This document shows positions 46,341 through 54,348 of a stretch of 64,000 nt of DNA, in pieces; the stretch's first letter is position 1; each line of letters opens with the position of its first letter. The DNA lies in NCBI GenBank assembly GCA_947494715.1, contig CANLWG010000001.1:310001-374000 (forward strand), given 5' to 3'. The stretch comes from an uncultured Flavobacteriaceae bacterium. Lineage in GTDB: Bacteria; Bacteroidota; Bacteroidia; Flavobacteriales; Flavobacteriaceae. The position numbers were made by a program, and so were the translations under genes. A model generated the notes under the pieces. The model had not been told where the DNA came from, searched no databases, and saw nothing but the letters and a program-made list of their open reading frames with translations.

Positions 46341-47966
46341 ATGAAAAAACATTTGGCCATAGCTTTACTCGCACTTTTCCTTCTAAACTGCATGGAAAAG
46401 AAAGAATCCGTTGCAATTGTTCAGGAGCAAAATCTTCCCAATATTGTTTGGCTGGTTGCGGAGGACCAATCCCCCGAACGGTTTGCGATGTATGGGGACA
46501 GTACTATTTCGCTCCCTAATCTGGAGAGCTTGGCGCTGGATGGAGTTACATTTACCAATGCGGTTGCCCCCGTACCGGTTTGTGCTCCTGCCCGTAGTTC
46601 TATTATCACGGGTATGTACCCTACCACTTTGGGAACACATAACATGCGGACTCATGCCCCATGGAAGGGTGAGGGCAATGAACCTACTATACGCATCCCG
46701 AGTTATTCCCCAATAGTGCCCCAAGGTACACGGATGTTTACCGAGTATTTAAGAAAGAAAGGATACTATACGGCCAATGGCCCCAAAGAAGATTACAATT
46801 TTGAAAAAACCGATGCCGCTTGGGACGAAAGCAGTAATGAAAGGCATTGGCGAAAAAGGCAGGAAGGGCAACCTTTTTTTACAGTATTTAATTTTTCCGT
46901 TTGCCATGAATCCGGTATTTGGAAAAAAGGAGACAGTACTTTGTATGTTTCACCAGAATCCGTTTCCGTCCCACCTTACTTTCCGGACAACAAAATCATT
47001 CGCCATGATATTGCCGTAAATTATAGCAATCTTAAGCGTATGGACGACCAGGTCGGGGAGATTATAAAAGATCTAAAAGATGATGGGCTTTATGAGAACA
47101 GTATTATTTTCTTTTATGGGGATCATGGAGGGCCTTTCCCTAGGCATAAGCGAGCTTTGTACGATACCGGGCTCAAGGTGCCCTTGGTCATTAAATTTCC
47201 AAAAAACAAAGATGCCGGTAGTTTCGATGATCGTTTGATCAGTTTTATCGATTTTGCCCCTACAGTACTTTCCCTGGCAGGTATTGAACCACCTAAGGTA
47301 ATGCAAGGCGTGGCACAATTTGGGGAGTTTGAAGTCATGGATAAACCCAAATATACCTTTCATTCATCAGACCGTTTTGACGAACTGTATGATAGATTGC
47401 GTGCTGTGCGCTCCCCTCGATTTAAATATATAAAAAGCTTCAATACCGAATTGCCACATGCCATACCGGTGTCCTATCGGGAACAGATGCCCCTGATGCA
47501 GGAACTGAATAAATTATATATGGAGGGCAAACTAAATGAAACGCAATCCCGTTGGCTAAAGGCCCCTAAACCAGAGGAGGAATTATATGATTTGCAAAAC
47601 GACCCCTATGAACTTAACAATTTGGTGGACAGAGAAGAATTTAAAGATACCCTGATTCATCTTAGGGGTGTGCTCGACGATTGGATAAAAAGAACCAAGG
47701 ATTTGGGAGAATATCCCGAAAAAGAACTGATTTCAAAATGGCTGCCCGATGGCGAACAACTACAGTTACGTTCCCTAGAAGTAGTGGAAAGGAAAGATAG
47801 TATTCGTTTAATTTCTAAAAAGACGGACGCTACTATTGTTTGGAAAAAACCCCAGGATTCTATCTGGAATATTTACGCAACCCCATTGCCCAAAAGCCTA
47901 TCTTTTGAAGCCAAGGCCGAGAGAATTGGATATAGGGACAGTGAGACCTTAAAATATAACCCCTGA
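46341..47966 (+). CDS. Sulfatase, family S1, lipoprotein
   Basis: The 541-residue protein has a lipobox (L-L-N-C, Cys 17). The formylglycine site is C-A-P-A-R (Cys 81), so a Cys-type sulfatase needing FGE or anSME maturation. The N-terminal metal site reads V-A-E-D-Q-S-P where most have D-D, and F-F-Y-G-D-H-G-G-P-F-P-R carries the late Asp-His pair. The end of the chain has 'LYDLQNDPYELNNL', usual for S1. The E-D-Q-S variant is found in several S1 subfamilies that act on sulfated algal or animal glycans, but subfamily and substrate cannot be named from sequence by eye. It stands alone between the terminator and the BlaI operon. Confidence 0.94.
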   Translation: MKKHLAIALLALFLLNCMEKKESVAIVQEQNLPNIVWLVAEDQSPERFAMYGDSTISLPNLESLALDGVTFTNAVAPVPVCAPARSSIITGMYPTTLGTHNMRTHAPWKGEGNEPTIRIPSYSPIVPQGTRMFTEYLRKKGYYTANGPKEDYNFEKTDAAWDESSNERHWRKRQEGQPFFTVFNFSVCHESGIWKKGDSTLYVSPESVSVPPYFPDNKIIRHDIAVNYSNLKRMDDQVGEIIKDLKDDGLYENSIIFFYGDHGGPFPRHKRALYDTGLKVPLVIKFPKNKDAGSFDDRLISFIDFAPTVLSLAGIEPPKVMQGVAQFGEFEVMDKPKYTFHSSDRFDELYDRLRAVRSPRFKYIKSFNTELPHAIPVSYREQMPLMQELNKLYMEGKLNETQSRWLKAPKPEEELYDLQNDPYELNNLVDREEFKDTLIHLRGVLDDWIKRTKDLGEYPEKELISKWLPDGEQLQLRSLEVVERKDSIRLISKKTDATIVWKKPQDSIWNIYATPLPKSLSFEAKAERIGYRDSETLKYNP

Positions 47967-48009
47967 TTTTTTAATTCAATCTTAAGGCATGGGATGCTTT
48001 CAAAATAAT

Positions 48010-48047
48010 CTACTAATAATTTAGTAGAATAACTAATTTTTTAGTAG
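48010..48047 (+). promoter_or_regulatory. Double palindromic operator for the BlaI-type repressor
   Basis: Site 1 (48010-48027) is a perfect dyad: CTACTAA, 4-nt spacer, TTAGTAG. Site 2 (48030-48047) has the same layout with an imperfect left arm: TAACTAA, spacer TTTT, TTAGTAG. The centres are 20 bp apart, about two helical turns, so two BlaI dimers could bind one face of the DNA. The right arm of site 2 overlaps the -7 element, which explains repression. This sits directly in front of the BlaI gene, as autoregulation would require. Confidence 0.8.
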
Positions 48048-48052
48048 ATTTG
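48045..48052 (+). promoter_or_regulatory. -7 promoter element of the BlaI-M56-hydrolase operon
   Basis: TAGATTTG is an exact match to the Bacteroidota -7 consensus TAnnTTTG, 18 bp before the ATG at 48071. Its first three bases are shared with the operator arm TTAGTAG. No exact TTG -33 box is seen; T-T-A-G near 48021 is the closest. Confidence 0.6.
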
Positions 48053-48070
48053 AACTGCTAAACTGGAATA

Positions 48071-48442
48071 ATGAAAAAGCTAACAGAAAAGGAGGATCAG
48101 ATAATGCTAGTAATATGGCATCTGGACAAAGCCTTTATTCGCGATGTGGTTGCAAAATTACCGGACCCCAAACCACATTATAATACGGTGGCTACGCTGG
48201 TGAAGATTTTAGTGAAGAAGGGCTTCCTAACGTCAGAAAAGTTGGGCAATACGGACAGGTATAGTGCTATAATCCCAATGGAGGTCTATCGACAGGAGCA
48301 GATTAAAGGTATCAAGGAGAAATACTTTGGGAACTCCCTACCGAAAATGATGGCACATTTTGCCAAACAGGAAAAACTATCGGATCAAGAGATCGAGGAA
48401 TTGATACGTATTATTAAATCCAAAAATAACAAGCGGTCATGA
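48071..48442 (+). CDS. BlaI/MecI/CopY family transcriptional repressor
   Basis: The 123-residue winged-helix protein starts 'LTEKEDQIMLVIWHLDKAFI', and 'YNTVATLVKILVKKGFLTSE' is the recognition helix region of the BlaI/MecI family. The C-terminal helical part should dimerise. In the classic system, signal-dependent proteolysis by a BlaR1-type M56 peptidase frees the promoter. Here the next gene is an M56 peptidase overlapping by 4 bp, and a palindromic operator covers the promoter, so the same logic is expected. The serine hydrolase that ends the operon would be the regulated product. The inducing signal is unknown. Confidence 0.94.
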   Translation: MKKLTEKEDQIMLVIWHLDKAFIRDVVAKLPDPKPHYNTVATLVKILVKKGFLTSEKLGNTDRYSAIIPMEVYRQEQIKGIKEKYFGNSLPKMMAHFAKQEKLSDQEIEELIRIIKSKNNKRS

Positions 48443-50175
48443 TTGCATTTTTAATAAAGGCATCGTTGGTACTCTTGGTTCTTTGGGCATTCTATAAACT
48501 TTTTCTTGCTCGGGAGAGTTTTTTCGTTCTAAATCGCTTTTATCTATTGGCATGCTTGGTTGTGACCTTCGTATTCCCATTTATAACACTTCCTGAACTG
48601 GTAGACAATCAAGGGGTTGTCAACACTTTTGTGGAAAAGGCCCACAACGCCATTAACCCTATTGTTGTAAAGGAAAGAGCCACCACTATAGAAGATATTT
48701 CTAACCCAAGTATCCAAGATGCGGAAGTACGATCCGCAGATCGGAACACGCCTAAGGACAGAAAAAAGGGACTCTTGTTTTGGTTAGTGCTGTTTTATGG
48801 ATTTGGGGTCCTTGTTTTAACGTTACACCTTATTTCCCAGATAGTCGGCATCTTAAGAAAAACAGGATGGAGCACCAATAAAATACGTGATGGCAAAGCT
48901 ATAATCGTTAATTCTGACCGTATAGTTGAGCCTTGTTCCTTTTTCAATTTCATATTTGTTGACCCCAAGAAGCATAATTATAAAGAATATGAACAGATAC
49001 TGGCGCATGAGAAGGTCCATGTGTATCAATGGCATTCCATTGATCTATTGTTGGCCGAAATGGCCACTATTGTGTTTTGGTTCAATCCAATAGTGTGGTT
49101 ATTCCGAAAGGAAGTCGAAAAAAATCTGGAATACCTTACCGATGATTTCGTATTGCGTACTTCGGATATACCTCCACAGGAATATCAGATGAACCTGCTA
49201 CATATTGCAACTACTCAAAAACCCCTTTCCATCACATCAAATTACAATCAATCATTAATCAAAAAACGAATCATTATGATGAACACAAAAAAATCGAACC
49301 CGTATAATTATTGGAAGTACACCTTTGTTGCACCAGTACTATTCACTGTACTTTTGGTATTGAACAAACCATTTTCCGCTATGGCCCAAACCGATGTTTC
49401 CGTGGCAGCCCAAACGGATGTTTCCTTAGCTGTTGATGTTGACTATGATGTTAATGTTGATGTGTGGGATGGAGATTTACCTATGCTGTTGCGTGCCGTA
49501 CGAAAAGGGAATTTGGAAAAAGTGAAAACACTGGTACAACAAGGAGAGGATGTAAATGAGTTGATGAAGGGGGATGGCACGGCGTTAACCAACGCAATTG
49601 TATATGAGCATTTTGAAATTGCCAAATTTTTATTGAACAATGGAGCCGATCCTAATCTTGGGTCGCAGGCGGATGGTCATCCCGTATGGCTGGCCGCTGA
49701 TGCCGATAATATGGAATTGCTACAACTTTTGGTGGACATGGGTGCAGATATGAATAAAGATTTCCCTGGCGATGGCAATGCTATGATCCACGCCGCTAGT
49801 AACGGAAATTTAGCTATGGTAAAGACACTACAAAAGATGGGCGCAGATATTGAAAGGGGCGTTAAAGACGATGGAAACCCATTAATTATGGCTTCCAAAG
49901 GCGGGCATCTGGAAATTGTAAAATATTTGGTGACTGAAGGAGCCAACGTGAATTATGAAATTATGGGCGATGAGACCCCTTTGATCAATGCCTCTGAACA
50001 AGGACACCTGGAAGTGGTTAAATTTCTGGTTAAAAATGGTGCCGATGTAAACAAAATTTGCACTGACACCTCTGCCGATCCTCCAAGGGTGCGCACCGCC
50101 CTAAAAATGGCTCGTAAGAACGGACATAAGGAAGTTGTCGATTATCTACTGGACAACGGGGGCATTGACAGATGA
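48439..50175 (+). CDS. M56 (BlaR1-type) metallopeptidase fused to ankyrin repeats
   Basis: This 578-residue membrane protein has an N-terminal M56 domain with hydrophobic segments at about 3-20, 33-52 and 110-135. The zinc site is H-E-K-V-H (His 190, Glu 191, His 194) and the following glutamate lies in 'EKNLEYLTDDFVLR'. A fourth membrane segment (about 295-315, 'FVAPVLFTVLLVLNKPFSAM') leads to seven ankyrin repeats (about 345-575; e.g. G-H-L-E-V-V-K-F-L-V-K-N-G-A-D-V-N). Classical BlaR1 has a penicillin-binding sensor there instead. By topology the repeats would be periplasmic, so they may sense a protein or peptide ligand. The peptidase should inactivate the BlaI encoded just before it. ATGA overlaps occur on both sides. 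Confidence 0.9.
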   Translation: MIAFLIKASLVLLVLWAFYKLFLARESFFVLNRFYLLACLVVTFVFPFITLPELVDNQGVVNTFVEKAHNAINPIVVKERATTIEDISNPSIQDAEVRSADRNTPKDRKKGLLFWLVLFYGFGVLVLTLHLISQIVGILRKTGWSTNKIRDGKAIIVNSDRIVEPCSFFNFIFVDPKKHNYKEYEQILAHEKVHVYQWHSIDLLLAEMATIVFWFNPIVWLFRKEVEKNLEYLTDDFVLRTSDIPPQEYQMNLLHIATTQKPLSITSNYNQSLIKKRIIMMNTKKSNPYNYWKYTFVAPVLFTVLLVLNKPFSAMAQTDVSVAAQTDVSLAVDVDYDVNVDVWDGDLPMLLRAVRKGNLEKVKTLVQQGEDVNELMKGDGTALTNAIVYEHFEIAKFLLNNGADPNLGSQADGHPVWLAADADNMELLQLLVDMGADMNKDFPGDGNAMIHAASNGNLAMVKTLQKMGADIERGVKDDGNPLIMASKGGHLEIVKYLVTEGANVNYEIMGDETPLINASEQGHLEVVKFLVKNGADVNKICTDTSADPPRVRTALKMARKNGHKEVVDYLLDNGGIDR

Positions 50176-51686
50176 AAGTTGACACAAATTGCTTAGGCAC
50201 TAAAATAATGAAGGATTTTTGTCGAATTATTTTAATGCTTTTGGCATTGATTTTTGGATGTACATCCCATAATTCGGGAGAAGCTTCGACACAAAAAAAA
50301 GAAAGGGCTATTCATAACCTTTTAAAGAACGATACTACCAATTATTCGATAGTGGATGCCATGGAAGAATACGGTTTAATTGGATTGAGTGTGGCCGTAT
50401 TTGAAGACTATAAAATAGTTTGGAAAGAATCATGGGGAATAAAAGAAGTAGGAACGGATGAAAAAATTGATGAGAATACGGCGTTTTCAACAGCTTCCAT
50501 TTCAAAACCGATAACGGCTACCTTATTCGCTATTTTAGAGGAAAAGGGCTTAATTGATTTAAAGGCTCCCGTGTCCGGCTATCTAAAAAGATGGAAACTT
50601 CCGGACAGTGAGTTTTTGAAGGACACCGTTCTTACCCTTGAGCATCTGCTAAGTCATACTGCAGGTACTACACAGGGCGGGTTTGCAGATTTTTATGAAG
50701 GTGACACCATCCCAACAATAGTCCATAGTTTAAAAGGTCAAATTCCTGGATACGATACAGAAATCGATTTTGTATTTGTTCCCGGTACATGGTGGAAGTA
50801 CAGTGGAGGCGGGTATGTAATTGCCCAAATGGCATTAGAAGACCATTTAGGAAAATCGTTGGCCCATTTGGCCGAAGAACATCTCTTTATGCCCTTGGGT
50901 TTAAAAAATACCACGATGCGGCAGCCTAATGAAGCGGGGTTTCCAAGCAATGTGGCAAAGGCCCATGATGAAAATGGCAAAACTATCCGTACCGGTATTC
51001 CAATTACCCCTCAGGTATCCGCGTCCGGACTGTGGTCTACACCTACGGATATGTCACTCTTTTTAATAGAAATGCAAAGTGCATTACGAAATGAGAGTAA
51101 CACAGTGATTTCCCACAATGTCGCCCAAAGAGTAACAGAAATAGTAACATCCAAGGTTATGGGTGGATGGAGCTTGGGCTGGGAGAGAAGATATGGCTTC
51201 GGGAATTATGAATGGTTTTCCCATGGTGGGGCCAACACAGGTATAGGAGGTCATATATACGGAACAATGGATGGAGGTAATGGCATGGCATTTTTTGGAA
51301 ACGGTCCAAACGGGAATAGAATTCCCGTGCTGGATAAGTTTAAGAGCAGCATTATTAAGGCCCATGGATGGTATTTGCCAATGGATCAAAAAAATGAACA
51401 GGAAGTTCCCGATGATTTCATGATTTGGGCCACGGGGAAATACCGGGATGTTCTGTTCGACGTAGAAATTGAAATAATTTCAAAAGATAAAAAATTGCGA
51501 ATGGCACCTTCTTTTTTGGGAATGGAGTATTCTGAACTTATATATATTGGAGATTCTACTTTTTTGATGGACGAATTTCCGAACAAAATAAAATTTGAGA
51601 GAAACCCAACGGACAGCCTGGTGTATATGGCATTAATCCGGAATGGCACCTTTGAAAAGGAATACACCCTTCAAAAGCAGCAATAA
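50172..51686 (+). CDS. Class C beta-lactamase-type serine hydrolase, lipoprotein
   Basis: The protein has 504 residues from the ATG overlapping the preceding stop (ATGA); ATG 50208 gives a shorter, more typical lipoprotein signal (lipobox I-F-G-C) and 492 residues. The active-site S-x-x-K is S-I-S-K (Ser 109 counted from 50172). The second motif reads Y-S-G rather than Y-S-N, and H-G-G-A replaces K-T-G. These features fit the class C-like DD-peptidase/esterase group (Pfam Beta-lactamase), not necessarily true beta-lactamase. A C-terminal lipocalin-like domain (DUF3471-like, residues about 415-504) follows. Controlled by BlaI, it may process cell-wall peptides or D-amino-acid compounds; beta-lactam hydrolysis is untested. 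Confidence 0.9.
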   Translation: MKVDTNCLGTKIMKDFCRIILMLLALIFGCTSHNSGEASTQKKERAIHNLLKNDTTNYSIVDAMEEYGLIGLSVAVFEDYKIVWKESWGIKEVGTDEKIDENTAFSTASISKPITATLFAILEEKGLIDLKAPVSGYLKRWKLPDSEFLKDTVLTLEHLLSHTAGTTQGGFADFYEGDTIPTIVHSLKGQIPGYDTEIDFVFVPGTWWKYSGGGYVIAQMALEDHLGKSLAHLAEEHLFMPLGLKNTTMRQPNEAGFPSNVAKAHDENGKTIRTGIPITPQVSASGLWSTPTDMSLFLIEMQSALRNESNTVISHNVAQRVTEIVTSKVMGGWSLGWERRYGFGNYEWFSHGGANTGIGGHIYGTMDGGNGMAFFGNGPNGNRIPVLDKFKSSIIKAHGWYLPMDQKNEQEVPDDFMIWATGKYRDVLFDVEIEIISKDKKLRMAPSFLGMEYSELIYIGDSTFLMDEFPNKIKFERNPTDSLVYMALIRNGTFEKEYTLQKQQ

Positions 51687-51789
51687 CGAACAGAAACCTA
51701 AAAACCTAGGACTAGGACAATTTTAGGGAAGACAATGCGATACGCAACCAAAAAGTAAATCTGTCATCTTACTAGCGTAATCCAATTAC

Positions 51790-52398
51790 ATGTACAGATC
51801 TATGGGAAAGGCGTATGTTTTGTTCTTCCTTATTCTACTTTTAATAAACGTCGGTTGTGATAAAAATGACAATGGCGACGGTATCCAAAAAGTTGAGCGT
51901 TTTGGAGAGGGTACTCCAGCTGTACCGAATGCGGTAACCTATGACCTGAATGCGGATTCGGTTGACGATTTCCAGGTTGATTACGATTTAGGAATCTGGG
52001 ATGGTGCAAATGAAAGTGGATTCTTAGTTTTGGGTGTTTTAGAATCTATAGACGAAAGTGCTGCTCTTATTAAGGTAAATGAAGGAATTGATACAGAAAT
52101 TCTTTTTAACAGGCCAAACGATACCATTTGGCGAGAACCTATGGAACCTTTTAAATGGAATGAATCTGGCCAAGTCCATATTACGGAAATATGGCAAGGC
52201 GGAGACGGTATTTGGTCGGAAGAATGGACCGTCAATAGTGAATTCAATTCCAACCCTTACTACCTCGGAGTTCGGGTAAAAGAGAATGAAGACTTTTTGG
52301 TCGGGTGGATCAAATTGGAAATCGATAAGACCAATGGCAAGATTAAATTTGAGCGATACCGATTGACCGCTGACGAATTTATTATCATCCCGGAATAA
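51790..52398 (+). CDS. Hypothetical lipoprotein
   Basis: This 202-residue protein has a lipoprotein signal (from M5: G-K-A-Y-V-L-F-F-L-I; lipobox N-V-G-C). A stretch rich in Asp and Asn, 'DLNADSVDDFQVDYDLGIWD', resembles a single calcium loop of the FG-GAP or dockerin kind. The rest is mostly beta-strand, with 'FLVGWIKLEIDKTNGKIKFE' near the C-terminus. I do not recognise the family. It converges with the sulfatase gene with 15 bp between, and follows the serine-hydrolase gene by 103 bp without an obvious terminator. Confidence 0.75.
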   Translation: MYRSMGKAYVLFFLILLLINVGCDKNDNGDGIQKVERFGEGTPAVPNAVTYDLNADSVDDFQVDYDLGIWDGANESGFLVLGVLESIDESAALIKVNEGIDTEILFNRPNDTIWREPMEPFKWNESGQVHITEIWQGGDGIWSEEWTVNSEFNSNPYYLGVRVKENEDFLVGWIKLEIDKTNGKIKFERYRLTADEFIIIPE

Positions 52399-52413
52399 GA
52401 TGTCTACTTTATG

Positions 52414-54201
52414 TCATTTGCTGAACATCAAAAGCCGTACATCAATAGCTTTGTCCCCAGGAATTTCCAAAGCTTTTAACGTTAAGTTACCTCGACCTTT
52501 TTTTAGGGACATGGTTCCCAATTTCATAGGTTTAAAATCTTTGACATAAGACTCCATTCGCGGCGTACGATCATTTTCCATCCCAGTAAGGGGCGGGTTG
52601 TGGGCTTCTACGATTTTGGTCGCAATTTTACTATCGCCGAAGCTGAGTTCAATTGTGGAACCTGTATTTTCTGCGGCACAGGTGTAATAGAGTGTCACTT
52701 CAAATTCGCCATCGGCCAACACTTCCACATCCCAGGTAATAGAGTCCTTTTCACTTTTCCAATGGGTGAAAAAAGTATTATTGGGGTATCGGTTGCTACG
52801 TTTTATATTCCCATGAGGAATACCATCCCTAGCTGGTATTTGTGTGAATTGGTGATTAGGACTTCCCAAGGTAAAAGGACGATTGTCTTCTTCTCGTGGC
52901 AATTTGGGATTTACCTCTGCTAGCCATTCGTTTTTGGCTTTAATAAGGGAGTCGGCAACCTTTGGGTACTGTATTGCAATATCTGTGGTTTGTCCATGGT
53001 CATTTTCCATATCGTACAATCGATTTTCATCATCCAAACGATACTTTTGGGAACGGACGCTCGTCTTTCCGCCCCAATGATTATATACCAACCGAGGCTG
53101 CCAACTATCGTTCTCGGACCATAATAAAGGTGTCAGGTCCTTGCCGTCCAGAGGCTGTTTGGTTTTTGGTTCGAGTCCGACAATGTTGGTCAATGTGGGT
53201 AGAATGTCAATGGCACTGGCAATCTCATCCACCTCCTTTCCGGCCGGTAATGAATCCTTCCATTGTATAAAGAACGGACTTCGAACACCACCTTCGTCTA
53301 CCCATCCCTTCTTGCCACGCATGCCTCCATTCCATCGGAATCCATTAGGGCCATTATCCGTCATATAGATAATTATGGTGTTTTTTTCCAAATCCAGTTC
53401 CTGAAGTTTTTGAGTAAACCTACCTACATTGTAATCTATATTCTCTACCATGGCCAGGGCCGCCTTGGTAAAATCCAAATCTTCGGTTTCTTCGCCGTGA
53501 TAGGCCAAAGCCAAGTCTTTGTTTTCAAATCGGTCCCAATAGGTGTCGGGTACTTGCATTGGGCTATGCGGGGTATTATAGGGTAGGTACAGGAAAAAGG
53601 ATTCGTTTTGATGTTGCGTGATGAATTCCAACCCCTTATTGGTCAGGTCATCCACCAAAAAACCTTCGCCCTTGGTAATTTCCCCGTTGCGTTCCAACAT
53701 AGGACTGAAGTAGTTGCCCCAATGCCCGGAAGTAAATCCATAGTAATCATCAAATCCCCGGGAATTAGGATGATACGGTGGTTGCATCCCATTATGCCAT
53801 TTACCATAAGCGGCGGTAGCATAACCACCGTTTTTCAGAATTTCCGCCAAAGTGGTCTCGCTTAAATTCATACGTTCCCCACCTGCGGATGTGTCAAATA
53901 CCCCTAACCTTGGAAAATAACGACCTGTTAGCAATTCGGCGCGGGTAGGGGAGCAGACGGGTTGTACATAAAAGTTTTTAAATGAGACCCCATTTTTGGC
54001 AAGTGCATCGATGTTGGGGGTGCTGAGGTTGGTATTACCACTACTACTTAAGTCGCCCCAACCTTGATCATCGGCTATGATAAGGACAATGTTGGGTTTT
54101 TTTAGTTTTGTTACTTCCTGAGCTGGTTTTGATTCCTGCTTGCACGCGCTTAAAAGTACTAGAAATAACAGAAATAGATAGGTATCGTTTACATGCTTCA
54201 T
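52414..54201 (-). CDS. Sulfatase, family S1 (arylsulfatase-like), lipoprotein
   Basis: The 595-residue protein has a lipobox (L-S-A-C, Cys 20). The metal site I-I-A-D-D-Q-G-W-G-D is intact, with formylglycine site C-S-P-T-R (Cys 83), 'YGKWHNGMQPPYHPNSRGFD' and Y-M-T-D-N-G-P-N-G. A beta-rich C-terminal domain of about 130 residues after 450, with 'NRYPNNTFFTHWKSEKDSI', is absent from minimal arylsulfatases and may bind glycan. Upstream of its start, 65 bp away, lies an 11-copy 7-bp tandem repeat that could change promoter spacing. The substrate is unknown. Confidence 0.95.
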   Translation of the reverse strand: MKHVNDTYLFLLFLVLLSACKQESKPAQEVTKLKKPNIVLIIADDQGWGDLSSSGNTNLSTPNIDALAKNGVSFKNFYVQPVCSPTRAELLTGRYFPRLGVFDTSAGGERMNLSETTLAEILKNGGYATAAYGKWHNGMQPPYHPNSRGFDDYYGFTSGHWGNYFSPMLERNGEITKGEGFLVDDLTNKGLEFITQHQNESFFLYLPYNTPHSPMQVPDTYWDRFENKDLALAYHGEETEDLDFTKAALAMVENIDYNVGRFTQKLQELDLEKNTIIIYMTDNGPNGFRWNGGMRGKKGWVDEGGVRSPFFIQWKDSLPAGKEVDEIASAIDILPTLTNIVGLEPKTKQPLDGKDLTPLLWSENDSWQPRLVYNHWGGKTSVRSQKYRLDDENRLYDMENDHGQTTDIAIQYPKVADSLIKAKNEWLAEVNPKLPREEDNRPFTLGSPNHQFTQIPARDGIPHGNIKRSNRYPNNTFFTHWKSEKDSITWDVEVLADGEFEVTLYYTCAAENTGSTIELSFGDSKIATKIVEAHNPPLTGMENDRTPRMESYVKDFKPMKLGTMSLKKGRGNLTLKALEIPGDKAIDVRLLMFSK

Positions 54202-54265
54202 CCAACGTGTCTATTAAATGATATTTAGATTAATGCGAGCAGCGTTCACTGCAATTTCATATTTT

Positions 54266-54344
54266 CTTAAACCTTAAACCTTAAACCTTAAACCTTAAAC
54301 CTTAAACCTTAAACCTTAAACCTTAAACCTTAAACCTTAAACCT
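54266..54344. repeat. Tandem array of 11 copies of a 7-bp unit (CTTAAAC)
   Basis: The unit CTTAAAC repeats 11 times without error, plus two bases. It lies between the stop of the GH130-like gene (54349) and the start of the sulfatase gene (54201), so it is non-coding and upstream of the sulfatase on its strand. Such perfect short repeats change copy number by replication slippage. The unit contains TTAA and could alter promoter spacing or a hairpin. Confidence 0.97.
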
Positions 54345-54348
54345 GGAA

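Noticed and set aside
50172-51686. Beta-lactam resistance gene controlled by BlaI/BlaR1
   Set aside because: The Y-S-N and K-T-G motifs are altered to Y-S-G and H-G-G-A, and the M56 protein has no penicillin-binding sensor, so a true beta-lactamase is not supported.
54266-54344. CRISPR array or telomere-like sequence
   Set aside because: Units are 7 bp with no spacers, and no cas genes are seen; similarity to plant telomere repeats is only in the unit length and A/C content.
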